This document shows positions 32,447 through 39,988 of a stretch of 44,799 bases of DNA, piece by piece; position 1 is the first letter of the stretch; the number at the start of each line of letters is the position of its first letter. A program made the translations under genes and the position numbers. Source of the DNA: Anaerolineae bacterium (lineage in GTDB: Bacteria > Chloroflexota > Anaerolineae > Anaerolineales > Villigracilaceae); contig JABGOQ010000055.1 of NCBI GenBank assembly GCA_018645405.1, forward strand, positions 1 through 44,799. The letters run 5' to 3'. Under the pieces are notes generated by a model. It ran no database searches. It worked only from the letters and a program-made list of their open reading frames with translations, and was not told where the DNA came from.

Positions 32447-33553
32447 TTACTGCCCGCGTATCTCATTCCATTTTTCAAGCGCAGGCTTGGGCGTGCCGTC
32501 AAATTCACGCAAGCCTAGTGATGCAAATAAGCTCAGCGTGTCGAGATCACGATGGTTTTGGCCCATCTCTTTGGCATAGGAATCTAAGTTGAAGTCGTTC
32601 AGTAAAAGATAGACCCAAAAACTGAGACGCTCGCCACCGAGTTGTTCGTTGATGGTGTTCAAATAGTCAACTTGGCTTTGCTCATTGCCGCCAAAATTAT
32701 TTTTCTCAAGTGAAGGAAAACCGCCCTCGGCAATAGCAATTGGCTTAGATGTTTCTTCCAAAAGCGGGGTGTAATAATCGGTGGGAATATCTGCGCCCTC
32801 AGAAAAAATAATAAAGGGATAAGATGAAATTACCCAAACATCTAAATTAGGCTCAAAGGCTTTTATTTGCTCCCAATTTGTGTCGTAAGCCTTGCGCCCT
32901 TCGGTAGAAAAAACGCCCAAATTATTTAAATCTTCCCATTGAAAAGTCGCAAAAACTTGCGTTTCGGGAGCTTCGGCTTTGACCAATGCGTAAACTTCGT
33001 TATATAAACTTATATAATTTTTCGCATCATCTGGGTATGCATCAAGGTAGGTATTTACCTCAGATCCTAACCCTAAATACTGCGGATGAAATTCGCGTAG
33101 TACCCAGAGCGTATAATTTTTGATAGCAGCACGCACATTTGGGTTGGCAAAATTCGCATCCCAGCCCGCTGGCAACTCCATAAATTCACGCCAATTTAGT
33201 CCGTTGAGCGCATCCACAATAAAAATCGAATTCAGCCTATTTTGGCGCGCCAAAGTCATTTGGTTGCGAATATCAGTCCGTTTTTGTGATTCACCCGCTA
33301 CACTTTCTACAAAATCTTTCCACGGTATAGGGTGCTGAAAAAGCACAAAATCGCCATATTCTCCCATATCCTCATAATGCCCCATCACGCTTTCTAAAGT
33401 GATTTCTGGGGGAGATGGAAAGAATCCGTAGCTCGTTTCTGCATCATCAAAAGAAGTTTTTTCTGGTGTGGGGAAAGGCGTAGGCGGCGCGCTTTTTCCG
33501 CAGGCGAGTGTTGTTAGAATAAGTAAAAGAATAATTGGGATTATGCGTTTCAT
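32447..33553 (-). CDS. Second lipoprotein with glycoside hydrolase-like TIM-barrel domain
   Basis: 368 residues from the ATG at 33553, which overlaps the anti-sigma gene stop by 4 bp (ATGA); an upstream frame start at 33604 lies inside that gene and would spoil the signal peptide. The lipobox is TTLAC (Cys18). The barrel has YLGLGSEVNTYL with Glu165 and IAIAEGGFPS with Glu276, in the same places as Glu166 and Glu267 of the related lipoprotein at 30708-31799; the anchor Cys is at 18 in both. The Asn before the acid/base in clan GH-A is Ser here. Related architecture implies duplication within the operon. Enzyme activity is inferred only from the Glu pair. Confidence 0.75.
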   Translation of the reverse strand: MKRIIPIILLLILTTLACGKSAPPTPFPTPEKTSFDDAETSYGFFPSPPEITLESVMGHYEDMGEYGDFVLFQHPIPWKDFVESVAGESQKRTDIRNQMTLARQNRLNSIFIVDALNGLNWREFMELPAGWDANFANPNVRAAIKNYTLWVLREFHPQYLGLGSEVNTYLDAYPDDAKNYISLYNEVYALVKAEAPETQVFATFQWEDLNNLGVFSTEGRKAYDTNWEQIKAFEPNLDVWVISSYPFIIFSEGADIPTDYYTPLLEETSKPIAIAEGGFPSLEKNNFGGNEQSQVDYLNTINEQLGGERLSFWVYLLLNDFNLDSYAKEMGQNHRDLDTLSLFASLGLREFDGTPKPALEKWNEIRGQ

Positions 33554-34107
33554 CCCTGGATCTCCGGCTTGCTTTTGAGCAAAGAGTAGTTTCCGATCCC
33601 CCACAGGATGCTTGCCGAAAGAGCCAACATCAACAGGGCATTTACATCCGAACTGACGGGGACTGTGGGCAGGGTTGGCATCGAAAAAGTGAGTTCAGGC
33701 ATTGTGAATAAGATGCTGAAATCCCATGCAAAGAAAGGTATGAGCATTTTTCTTAGTGTAATATATGAAGCTGCGGGGAGCAGCGTCGCTAACTTTGTGC
33801 TTAGGATTGGTATCCCTAATGCTAAAAGAATAATGGTAAGAACCGATTGAATTAAGAAGGCTGGCTCTTTCCACAAAACGGGTATTCTGATAGGTTTTGG
33901 GAGACGCACCAAAATATTGGGCGTTAAATTACGTGTGAGTGGAATTTCGGGCAGTTCGTCTAAGGTAGAGAAAAGAGTCTTAAGGTCGTTGACTTGTGCG
34001 CGACATTTCTCACAGTCAGCAAGGTGGGCTTCTACCTTTTTCTGTGTAGCCTTATCAAGCATTTGATCGAGATATTCGTTAAGTTCTATTTCGTTTAGAT
34101 GATTCAT
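33550..34107 (-). CDS. Zinc-finger anti-sigma factor
   Basis: 185 residues. The N-terminal ~50 residues form an anti-sigma zinc-binding domain with His28, Cys32 and Cys35 (HLADCEKC). A membrane segment follows at about 83-102 (FLIQSVLTIILLALGIPIL), with one or two more hydrophobic stretches near the C-terminus. Its ATG overlaps the ECF sigma stop by 4 bp (ATGA), as expected for a co-translated sigma/anti-sigma pair. It would hold the sigma factor at the membrane until an envelope signal frees it. Its own stop overlaps the downstream lipoprotein gene in the same way. Confidence 0.9.
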   Translation of the reverse strand: MNHLNEIELNEYLDQMLDKATQKKVEAHLADCEKCRAQVNDLKTLFSTLDELPEIPLTRNLTPNILVRLPKPIRIPVLWKEPAFLIQSVLTIILLALGIPILSTKLATLLPAASYITLRKMLIPFFAWDFSILFTMPELTFSMPTLPTVPVSSDVNALLMLALSASILWGIGNYSLLKSKPEIQG

Positions 34108-34649
34108 TTTCTTAACTCTTTTAGCTTTTCTGCTAAGATTTTTCTGGCGCGAAATAAATCGCTTTTGACAGTGCTGAGGGGTTTATCTAAGCTCTCGGCA
34201 ATTTCTTCATAATTTAAATCTTGGAAATGCCTTAATTCAATGACGGCTCTATAGCCTGGTTTGAGTAATAAAATTGCGGCGCGGATTTGTGCATCTTGCT
34301 CACTATTAGCGGTCTGTGCTTCGGGACCGGGATTCGGTTCTTTTGGCGGTGGCAAGTCGTTTTCTAGCGAGAGTGTCGGTTTGTGGCTATTTATTCGATT
34401 CAGGCAAAGATTGGTCGTAATTTGTTTAATCCACGGGCGGAAGGATCTTTTCGTGTCAAATTTATCGAAGGCTTTATAGGCACGAATGAAGGCTTCTTGA
34501 GCGGCATCTTCGGCATCACGGCGATTGCCGAGCATCCTATAGGCGACGTTAAATGCCGCAGACTGATGAAGCTGAACGAGTTCGCCGAACGCGTCCATAT
34601 CACCCTGCGCAGCAAGTTTTATTAGGCTGCGATCGTTTACGATATTCAT
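34104..34649 (-). CDS. ECF-family RNA polymerase sigma factor
   Basis: 181 residues, typical ECF size. Region 2 spans about 10-80 (FNVAYRMLGNRRDAEDAAQE and RSFRPWIKQITTNLCLNRI); a Pro-rich linker follows (LPPPKEPNPGPEAQ); region 4 is about 120-175 (LNYEEIAESLDKPLSTVKSD). It is the first gene of an operon with its anti-sigma factor and envelope proteins. A candidate self-regulated promoter (GCAACTT-16-TACTAT) lies upstream, ending 9 nt before the ATG. Confidence 0.95.
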   Translation of the reverse strand: MNIVNDRSLIKLAAQGDMDAFGELVQLHQSAAFNVAYRMLGNRRDAEDAAQEAFIRAYKAFDKFDTKRSFRPWIKQITTNLCLNRINSHKPTLSLENDLPPPKEPNPGPEAQTANSEQDAQIRAAILLLKPGYRAVIELRHFQDLNYEEIAESLDKPLSTVKSDLFRARKILAEKLKELRK

Positions 34650-34658
34650 TTCTATTTA

Positions 34659-34687
34659 ATAGTACAGTGTTTGTTGGGAAAAGTTGC
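34659..34687 (-). promoter_or_regulatory. Candidate ECF-type autoregulated promoter
   Basis: On the minus strand GCAACTT (34687-34681), a 16-bp spacer and TACTAT (34664-34659) resemble ECF promoters with an AAC-containing -35. The -10 ends 9 nt before the sigma gene ATG. Confidence 0.4.
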
Positions 34688-34708
34688 AGTGAGTTTGGGG
34701 CAATTGTT

Positions 34709-34735
34709 CTAATAAAACCCGAAAGGTTTTATTAG
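34709..34735. repeat. Perfect hairpin with AAACCCGAAAGGTTT core
   Basis: CTAATAAAACC (34709-34719) and GGTTTTATTAG (34725-34735) form a perfect 11-bp stem with loop CGAAA. A second copy of the core occurs inverted at about 34799-34815 (AAACCTTTCGGGTTT). Both lie between the ECF sigma gene and the HEAT-like gene. Confidence 0.6.
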
Positions 34736-34817
34736 AGGACATTTTTTATGGGATGATTTTTTAGTGTATAGATTTTGGTTTAACTGTTGCGCGATTAAAA
34801 CCTTTCGGGTTTCTAAT

Positions 34818-35615
34818 TTATCTCGTCTTAAGTTCTTTTTGTAAACTTTCTTCGAGAGCCTTAGGGAGCGATGGAGAAATTCTTCTCAAGAGCACTTTTG
34901 TTTGTGGATTTTCACTTTTCTTAATAATACTCTTTAGAAAATAACTGGTTTCTGTGGGTGCATCGTGATAAAGAGCGATGATGATATTTTGAATGTCTTT
35001 TTGGAGGCGTGTATGCGCGGCGATGATAATTGGCTCAATGAGATTGAATATAGGAGGGAGGTTTTCAAAATTGGGGTTTTTGACAAGCGGAAGTAGGGCT
35101 TGTAGCCCATTTCCCCAAAATTGCTCACGGTGTGGGTAGAGCCATTCGGTGACAAGAGCGAGAAATTGATCGGGCGTTTCTTTGCGCAAACGAGTGAGGC
35201 TGTGAGTAAGCAATGATGTTCGTACGCTTGCATCGCGGACTTTTTGCGTCCAGACGGTGAGACGGGCGAGGAGACGATCTTCTTCTGGAGAGATATGCCC
35301 AAGTAAGAAAGCTGCAAGGAGATGGGTTTCGAGATGCCCTTCATCCCAAAGTTGGTCGGCGAGTTCGAGAGCTTGGTCGGCGTCTTCTTTGGCGAGGGGA
35401 GATAGCTCGCTTTCGATTCTGCGTAAAATTACGGGAGGGGTGCGGTAGGTCGGTAATGTAGATGACGGGGCAACCGCATCTCGTGTGCGCAGGGTACGAT
35501 TGACGTAGCTTTCTAGTACCTCGCGCAATTCACGAATAAAAGCCGCGGGCTGGTCGAATAAATCGGCGAGCTGCGCGGCTTGGGTTTTGAGTTTTGCGAG
35601 GTCTATTGCGGGCAT
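34818..35615 (-). CDS. HEAT-repeat protein, DNA alkylation repeat (AlkD)-like
   Basis: 265 residues, nearly all alpha-helical. The segment LADQLWDEGHLETHLLAAFLLGHI (about residues 85-108) matches a typical AlkD-type HEAT unit, in which short helices stack to cradle DNA. In AlkD proteins this scaffold excises positively charged alkyl bases, but many relatives have lost the catalytic residues, and no catalytic Asp/Trp pattern could be assigned with confidence here. The N-terminal ~70 residues are a helical extension not usual in AlkD. It may be an unrelated HEAT scaffold. A 34-bp palindrome separates it from proS. Confidence 0.5.
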   Translation of the reverse strand: MPAIDLAKLKTQAAQLADLFDQPAAFIRELREVLESYVNRTLRTRDAVAPSSTLPTYRTPPVILRRIESELSPLAKEDADQALELADQLWDEGHLETHLLAAFLLGHISPEEDRLLARLTVWTQKVRDASVRTSLLTHSLTRLRKETPDQFLALVTEWLYPHREQFWGNGLQALLPLVKNPNFENLPPIFNLIEPIIIAAHTRLQKDIQNIIIALYHDAPTETSYFLKSIIKKSENPQTKVLLRRISPSLPKALEESLQKELKTR

Positions 35616-35623
35616 GATTTTAT

Positions 35624-35657
35624 ATTGTAGGGGCGCAGCATGCTGCGCCCCTACAAT
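35624..35657. repeat. Perfect 34-bp palindrome (GC-rich REP-like element), copy 1
   Basis: ATTGTAGGGGCGCAGCA and its exact complement meet at GCATGC. The same sequence recurs at 37829-37872. It lies between the proS stop (35664) and the HEAT-like gene start (35615). Confidence 0.8.
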
Positions 35658-35663
35658 GAGATA

Positions 35664-37109
35664 TTAATACGCTTTCGCGAAATAAACTTTCTTCTCAGCT
35701 TTTTCGCCGCAGACGATACATTTGCCTTCACCACCGGGTTGGTCCTGCTCAAGGGGGATGACGCGAGTGGTGGCTTTGGTATCTTCTTTGACTTTTGCTT
35801 CACATTCAGCAGATTCACACCACCAGCTTAATGCCCAACCTTTTTGGACGACTTCTTTTAGTTCGTCGTAATAGGCAGGGTCGTGGATATTATCATCGCG
35901 GAATTTCTTGGCGGCTTCGAACATGGCTGTTTGGATAGAATCTAACCTGTCCACAACGGTATCAAGTAGACCCACGCGCGGCTCGAAGGTTTTTCCATCC
36001 CGACCCGGCACATCTCGTCTAGCCAACGCAACAGACTCTTTCTTCACGTCACGAGGTCCAATTTCAATCCGCAAGGGGACGCCGCGCAACTCCCAATCAT
36101 TATATTTGAAGCCAGGCGAGAAGCCTTCTCTATCATCCACTTTGACGCGGATACCGCCTTCTTTGAGTTCGGCGAAGACCTCATCTACCGCCACCATGAC
36201 CTTTTCTTTCTCGGCATTTTTGCGGTAAATAGGCACAATCACAACTTGGATTGGGGCGATTTTTGGGGGCATTTTCATACCCTGATCGTCACCGTGAACC
36301 ATGATGAGCGCACCGATCATGCGTGTAGACATTCCCCACGAGGTGGTGTAGGCATGTTCGAGTTCGTTATCTTTGTTGAGAAAATCAATATCGAATGCGA
36401 TGGCGAAATTTTGCCCAAAATAGTGCGATGTGCCGCTTTGCAGGGCTTTGGTATCGCGCATCATGGCTTCGATGCCGGTGGTCATTTGCGCACCAGCGAA
36501 ACGCTCGGTATCCGATTTATAGCCTTTCACAACGGGGATGGCGCAATCCGTTTCGGCGAAATCGGCGTAAACATCGAGCATTCTGTAAGTTTCTTCTTTG
36601 GCTTCATCGGCTGTGGTGTGCGCGGTGTGACCTTCTTGCCAATAAAATTCGGCAGTGCGGAGGAAGAGCTTGGTGCGTAATTCCCAGCGCATGACGCTGC
36701 CCCATTGGTTGATCAAAATCGGTAGATCGCGCCAAGACTGCACCCATTTGCTATACATATGGCCGATAATGGTCTCGGATGTAGGGCGAATGGCGAGTTT
36801 TTCTTCGAGTTCTTTGCCGCCGCCGTGCGTGACGACTGCGAGTTCGGGTGAGAAGCCTTCAACATGCTCTTTTTCTTTCTCAAAAAATGACATCGGGATC
36901 AGTGTGGGGAACGCCGCGTTGACATGACCGGTTTCTTTGAAACGGCGGTCGAGTCCAGCTTGCATATTTTCCCAGAGTGTCCAGCCGTAAGGGCGCACGA
37001 CCATGCAGCCGCGCACGGGGGCGTAATCGGCGAGTTCGGCGCGCAATACGAGTTGGTTGTACCAGTCGGAGAAGTTTTCAGATTGGGGGGTAAGTTTTTC
37101 GTCAGCCAT
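35664..37109 (-). CDS. proS: Prolyl-tRNA synthetase, archaeal/eukaryotic-type
   Basis: 481 residues. The short form lacks the bacterial insertion domain and has the C-terminal zinc-binding extension (CESAEC and CIVCGEKAEK), both typical of the archaeal-type ProRS also used by Chloroflexota and some other bacteria. Class II motifs are visible: AIRPTSETI (motif 2 area), RWELRTKLFLRTAEFYWQEGHT and a late GMSTRMIGALIM. AAGGAAAA precedes the ATG. It charges tRNA-Pro. The protein ends in the conserved aromatic tail (YFAKAY). Confidence 0.96.
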   Translation of the reverse strand: MADEKLTPQSENFSDWYNQLVLRAELADYAPVRGCMVVRPYGWTLWENMQAGLDRRFKETGHVNAAFPTLIPMSFFEKEKEHVEGFSPELAVVTHGGGKELEEKLAIRPTSETIIGHMYSKWVQSWRDLPILINQWGSVMRWELRTKLFLRTAEFYWQEGHTAHTTADEAKEETYRMLDVYADFAETDCAIPVVKGYKSDTERFAGAQMTTGIEAMMRDTKALQSGTSHYFGQNFAIAFDIDFLNKDNELEHAYTTSWGMSTRMIGALIMVHGDDQGMKMPPKIAPIQVVIVPIYRKNAEKEKVMVAVDEVFAELKEGGIRVKVDDREGFSPGFKYNDWELRGVPLRIEIGPRDVKKESVALARRDVPGRDGKTFEPRVGLLDTVVDRLDSIQTAMFEAAKKFRDDNIHDPAYYDELKEVVQKGWALSWWCESAECEAKVKEDTKATTRVIPLEQDQPGGEGKCIVCGEKAEKKVYFAKAY

Positions 37110-37163
37110 TATTTTTCCTTGTTTGAATGTTTGCAGGTTCTAAAGTTTGAAGGTTACAAGTTT

Positions 37164-37257
37164 TTACCACGGAGATCACTGAGATTACTGAGAAAAACTT
37201 TTTGTTTTTCTCTTTTTTCTTAAAAAACTCTGTGTTCTTTGTGTACTCTGTGGTGAA
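37164..37257. repeat. Large imperfect inverted repeat between proS and the LOG-like gene
   Basis: Left arm 37164-37198 begins TTACCACGGAGATCACTGAG and right arm 37224-37257 ends TGTACTCTGTGGTGAA; they pair imperfectly. This CCACGGAG/CTCTGTGGT type of repeat is common as a dispersed intergenic element. Confidence 0.6.
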
Positions 37258-37267
37258 TTTATGTCTT

Positions 37268-37801
37268 TCAACTTTTTAGTAATTTCACAGCAGATTGAAC
37301 ATCGGGCGCGAATTGGAGATAGTCGCGTTGAGATTGGGGAACGTAGCTTCCCAAATTCTCGTAAAAAGCCTGATTGAAGAGACTCTGCCAGCCCTCCCCA
37401 ATCAGGATAAGAGGTGTAGGAGGCAATGCTTCGATGATGAGTTGATTCCACATCAGCGATATTTCTGTCAGCGTGCCGGGACCGCCGGGGAGGGCGTAGG
37501 CGGCATCGCATTTTTCGATGAGGGCGTTGAGGCGTGCTTTGAGAGTCGGGTATCGCCACTCATCTGTAATCCATTGGTTAGGCTTTACATCTCGCCAAGA
37601 TTCGATTTCTTCGCAAGTCACGCCGATGACCTTTCCGCCAGTTTCATTTGCGCCACGCGAGACGGCTTCCATTGTGCCGATATATCCGCCAGTCATGACG
37701 CTGTGTCCACGCTCCGCAAGGAGTTCTCCCAGCGTGAGGGCATCGTTATAAGCGGGAGAGTTGGGTTTCGGGGCTGAGCCGCCGAAGATAGTTATGTTCA
37801 T
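37268..37801 (-). CDS. LOG family (TIGR00725/00730) nucleotide 5'-monophosphate phosphoribohydrolase-like protein
   Basis: 177 residues with a Rossmann-like start (MNITIFGGSAPKPNS), VMTGGYIGTMEAVSRGA (35-51) and the family motif PGGPGTLTE (105-113), equivalent to the PGGxGTxxE of LOG/lysine decarboxylase-like proteins. Such enzymes release the base from cytokinin-type or other nucleotides; bacterial members are often of unknown substrate. It has no adjacent nucleotide metabolism gene except the MazG-like one upstream, from which it is separated by a palindrome. Confidence 0.85.
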   Translation of the reverse strand: MNITIFGGSAPKPNSPAYNDALTLGELLAERGHSVMTGGYIGTMEAVSRGANETGGKVIGVTCEEIESWRDVKPNQWITDEWRYPTLKARLNALIEKCDAAYALPGGPGTLTEISLMWNQLIIEALPPTPLILIGEGWQSLFNQAFYENLGSYVPQSQRDYLQFAPDVQSAVKLLKS

Positions 37802-37828
37802 AATAAATACTCGTTATTTTGTGTTCTG

Positions 37829-37872
37829 TTTTGATTGTAGGGGCGCAGCATGCTGCGCCCCTACAATCAAAA
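37829..37872. repeat. Perfect 44-bp palindrome (REP-like element), copy 2
   Basis: Same core as the 34-bp palindrome at 35624-35657, extended by 5 bp per arm (TTTTG/CAAAA). It occupies the gap between the MazG-like and LOG-like genes. Confidence 0.8.
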
Positions 37873-37873
37873 T

Positions 37874-38194
37874 CTAATCCCATTCACGGGATGCATTCAC
37901 TTCCAATTTATCCAAAATCGCCTTCTCCAAATCAATCTCGGCAACATCCGCCAATTGTAGCAGATAGAGGGCCACATCGGCGAGTTCTTCGGCTAAATTT
38001 TCCTTAACAAATTCTTCGTTCCACTGGAAGTGTTCGAGGATTTCGGATACTTCTAAATTCAACGAAATGGCTAAATTTCTCGGTGTTTGGGGGCGTTTGC
38101 TGTCTTCCTCGTACCATCCCTTTGAGCGGACGAAGTTATTCATAAGAATGGTCAGTTGCTCGATGGTCTTATTGGTCATTTTGTCTTTGTCCAT
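37874..38194 (-). CDS. MazG-like nucleotide pyrophosphohydrolase
   Basis: 106 residues, all-alpha, the size of the short MazG/RS21-C6 relatives. The metal site EXXE...EXXD is visible: Glu48/Glu51 (LNLEVSEILEHFQW) and Glu70/Asp73 (EELADVALYLLQLAD). Such enzymes hydrolyse non-canonical NTPs or dCTP to the monophosphate. There are two possible starts: 38194, which directly follows a T-run of a hairpin, and Met6 at 38179. The C-terminus stops short after EWD, without the KNxxKYP extension of many relatives. Confidence 0.85.
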   Translation of the reverse strand: MDKDKMTNKTIEQLTILMNNFVRSKGWYEEDSKRPQTPRNLAISLNLEVSEILEHFQWNEEFVKENLAEELADVALYLLQLADVAEIDLEKAILDKLEVNASREWD

Positions 38195-38199
38195 AAAAA

Positions 38200-38226
38200 A
38201 ACGGCTCCCAGATTTGGAGAGCCGTT
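38200..38226 (-). terminator. Terminator-like hairpin directly before the MazG-like gene
   Basis: On the minus strand AACGGCTC and GAGCCGTT form an 8-bp stem followed by seven T that run straight into the ATG. No minus-strand gene lies just upstream, so it could attenuate the MazG-like gene rather than end another transcript. Confidence 0.6.
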
Positions 38227-38359
38227 AGCTGACGTACAAAAGCGAACCTATCCAGATATGGATGGTGGAAATTTTAGCGGGGTAGGGACTGGGTTCATTA
38301 ACATGGTGGGGATTATAACAGCTAAAGTGAATGATACGAATCGAATATCAAATATGCGA

Positions 38360-38365
38360 TAGAAT
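38360..38365 (+). promoter_or_regulatory. -10 element (TAGAAT) before the gene at 38372
   Basis: TAGAAT ends 6 nt before the ATG; no convincing -35 is present. The spacing is again that of a leaderless gene. Confidence 0.35.
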
Positions 38366-38371
38366 AGGATT

Positions 38372-38911
38372 ATGCTTTCTCCTACAGATTTAATCCTTGT
38401 CTGCTTAATTCCTTCTCCACGGGATATGGAAATCGCTCGCCTTTTAGGTTGGTACCGTATCCCGCTCCGCACTGCCCCCAAAGTTGTTTCCGTTGATTAT
38501 TTAGCACTATACCAACCCTCATCTTTTGGTGCGCGTGGTGGACAGATTGAATTCGTCATCCCTGTGCATGGACACGAACTCGCCTCCCGGGCCGAACTTC
38601 TGCGTGATGAAGCCGAGCATCCCCGTGCACATGAAGAGTATTATAAAATTCAACTTGGAGCCTTAGAGAAGTTGCCGAATCCCATTTTGGCAAAAAAATG
38701 GAAGCGATTAACATTCCTATATACAACTGGTGAGTATCTTCTCGAAGCCAAGACGTTAAATGATCTTGTTGTGCAAAATGACGAGCGCAAGCTACTCCGG
38801 AAATCTTTGCGAGAGCGAGCAGAGAATTCGACCCTATACAAGACTGATTTGCCAGAAGTAGATATTGACCCTGCGTTATTAGTGGCATTATTGGGAATAA
38901 AGGAATTTTAA
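38372..38911 (+). CDS. Conserved-looking hypothetical protein
   Basis: 179 residues. It begins with PTDLILVCLIPSPRDMEIAR, then LGWYRIPLRTAPKVVSVDYL; the middle holds VIPVHGHELASRAELLRDE, and the C-terminal half is rich in charged helices (KRLTFLYTTGEYLLEAKTLN). No signal peptide or membrane helix. Composition and codon use match the neighbours, so it is likely a real soluble protein. No family is recognised. It has no Shine-Dalgarno; a TAGAAT lies 6 nt before the ATG. The DUF2270 gene follows 27 bp later. Confidence 0.65.
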   Translation: MLSPTDLILVCLIPSPRDMEIARLLGWYRIPLRTAPKVVSVDYLALYQPSSFGARGGQIEFVIPVHGHELASRAELLRDEAEHPRAHEEYYKIQLGALEKLPNPILAKKWKRLTFLYTTGEYLLEAKTLNDLVVQNDERKLLRKSLRERAENSTLYKTDLPEVDIDPALLVALLGIKEF

Positions 38912-38938
38912 GCATCGTATAACGGAAAAGGATAGATA

Positions 38939-39988
38939 ATGACAGAGAACTCTTCAAAACCTGACCACACTCACGAACCCGTCTGGACATACCGCGGCTA
39001 CGAACTCCATGCTGGTGAATTCAATACTGCCATGGTGCATCTTTTTCGTGCCGAAGTCTCTCGTGCCAATGTCTGGCGGCAACGGCTAGATGCAACAACA
39101 AATTGGGCCGTCATCACCACTGGTGCGGTTATCTCGCTGGCTTTCACCCAGAAAGTTAGCCATCTTGTAATCTTGTTAAATTTATTGCTCGTGACGATAT
39201 TCCTGATTATCGAAGCACGCCGCTATCGCTACTTTGAGCTCTGGTCGTCTCGAATCCGTATGATGGAAACAGATTTCTTCGCCGCCATGCTCGTGCCTCC
39301 TTTTAAACCCTCCTCAGATTGGGCAGAGGGGATGGCAGAAACCCTCTTGCATCCCGAGTTTCCCATCTCTGAGTTGGAGGCACTTGGTCGTCGTCTACGC
39401 CGTAATTACCTCTGGATTTATCTCATCGTTGGTATAGCGTGGCTTGGCAGGTTGGCTTTATTCCCCACGCCTACAAATTCTTTTTATAAAGTTATTCAAA
39501 ACGCCGCGATTGAAAATATTCGCGGTGAATGGATCATGACCGCCGTTGCCATTTTTTATATCCTTGCCTTTTTATTAGCCTTTGTGACCATTGGTTTACG
39601 GCGCGCATCAGGAGAAGTCCTTGCGAACCCAGATATTATCGGATTTGATAAAGACGATGCCGATGAAATCGAAAAAGCTGTTTCCGAGAAAAAAGCCTGG
39701 TTTCGACGCTCACGTAAAAGGCAAGAATTGGTTACGCTCATTATCACCGACCAACCCAAAGAAGTTGCCCAACGTATTAACGAGCAAATGCACAGGGGCG
39801 CAACCATTCTTTCTGGTGAAGGCGCGTATACGCATGAAAAACATTCTGTACTGATGGTCGCTGTCACAAGTACCGAAATCTCTGCACTAAAAGAGATTGT
39901 CTCTGAAATTGCCCCCAAATCCTTTGTGATGGTTGTCCCTGCAAAAAATATCTTAGGACGCGGATTTATGCCGCTGGAGGAAGAGTAA
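38939..39988 (+). CDS. DUF2270 membrane protein fused to a C-terminal DUF2179 domain
   Basis: 349 residues. The N-terminal part (about 20-230) resembles DUF2270 integral membrane proteins: YRGYELHAGEFNTAMVHLFR, two helices at about 55-70 and 75-92, the segment RYRYFELWSSRIRMMETDFF, then helices at about 156-174 and 199-220. After a basic linker, residues 262-344 match a DUF2179 domain (QRINEQMHRGATILSGEGAY and KNILGRGF), usually found at the C-terminus of YitT-type membrane proteins and thought to bind a small ligand. Function unknown. Its stop and the dihydropyrimidinase ATG overlap (TAATG), implying co-translation. Confidence 0.75.
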   Translation: MTENSSKPDHTHEPVWTYRGYELHAGEFNTAMVHLFRAEVSRANVWRQRLDATTNWAVITTGAVISLAFTQKVSHLVILLNLLLVTIFLIIEARRYRYFELWSSRIRMMETDFFAAMLVPPFKPSSDWAEGMAETLLHPEFPISELEALGRRLRRNYLWIYLIVGIAWLGRLALFPTPTNSFYKVIQNAAIENIRGEWIMTAVAIFYILAFLLAFVTIGLRRASGEVLANPDIIGFDKDDADEIEKAVSEKKAWFRRSRKRQELVTLIITDQPKEVAQRINEQMHRGATILSGEGAYTHEKHSVLMVAVTSTEISALKEIVSEIAPKSFVMVVPAKNILGRGFMPLEEE

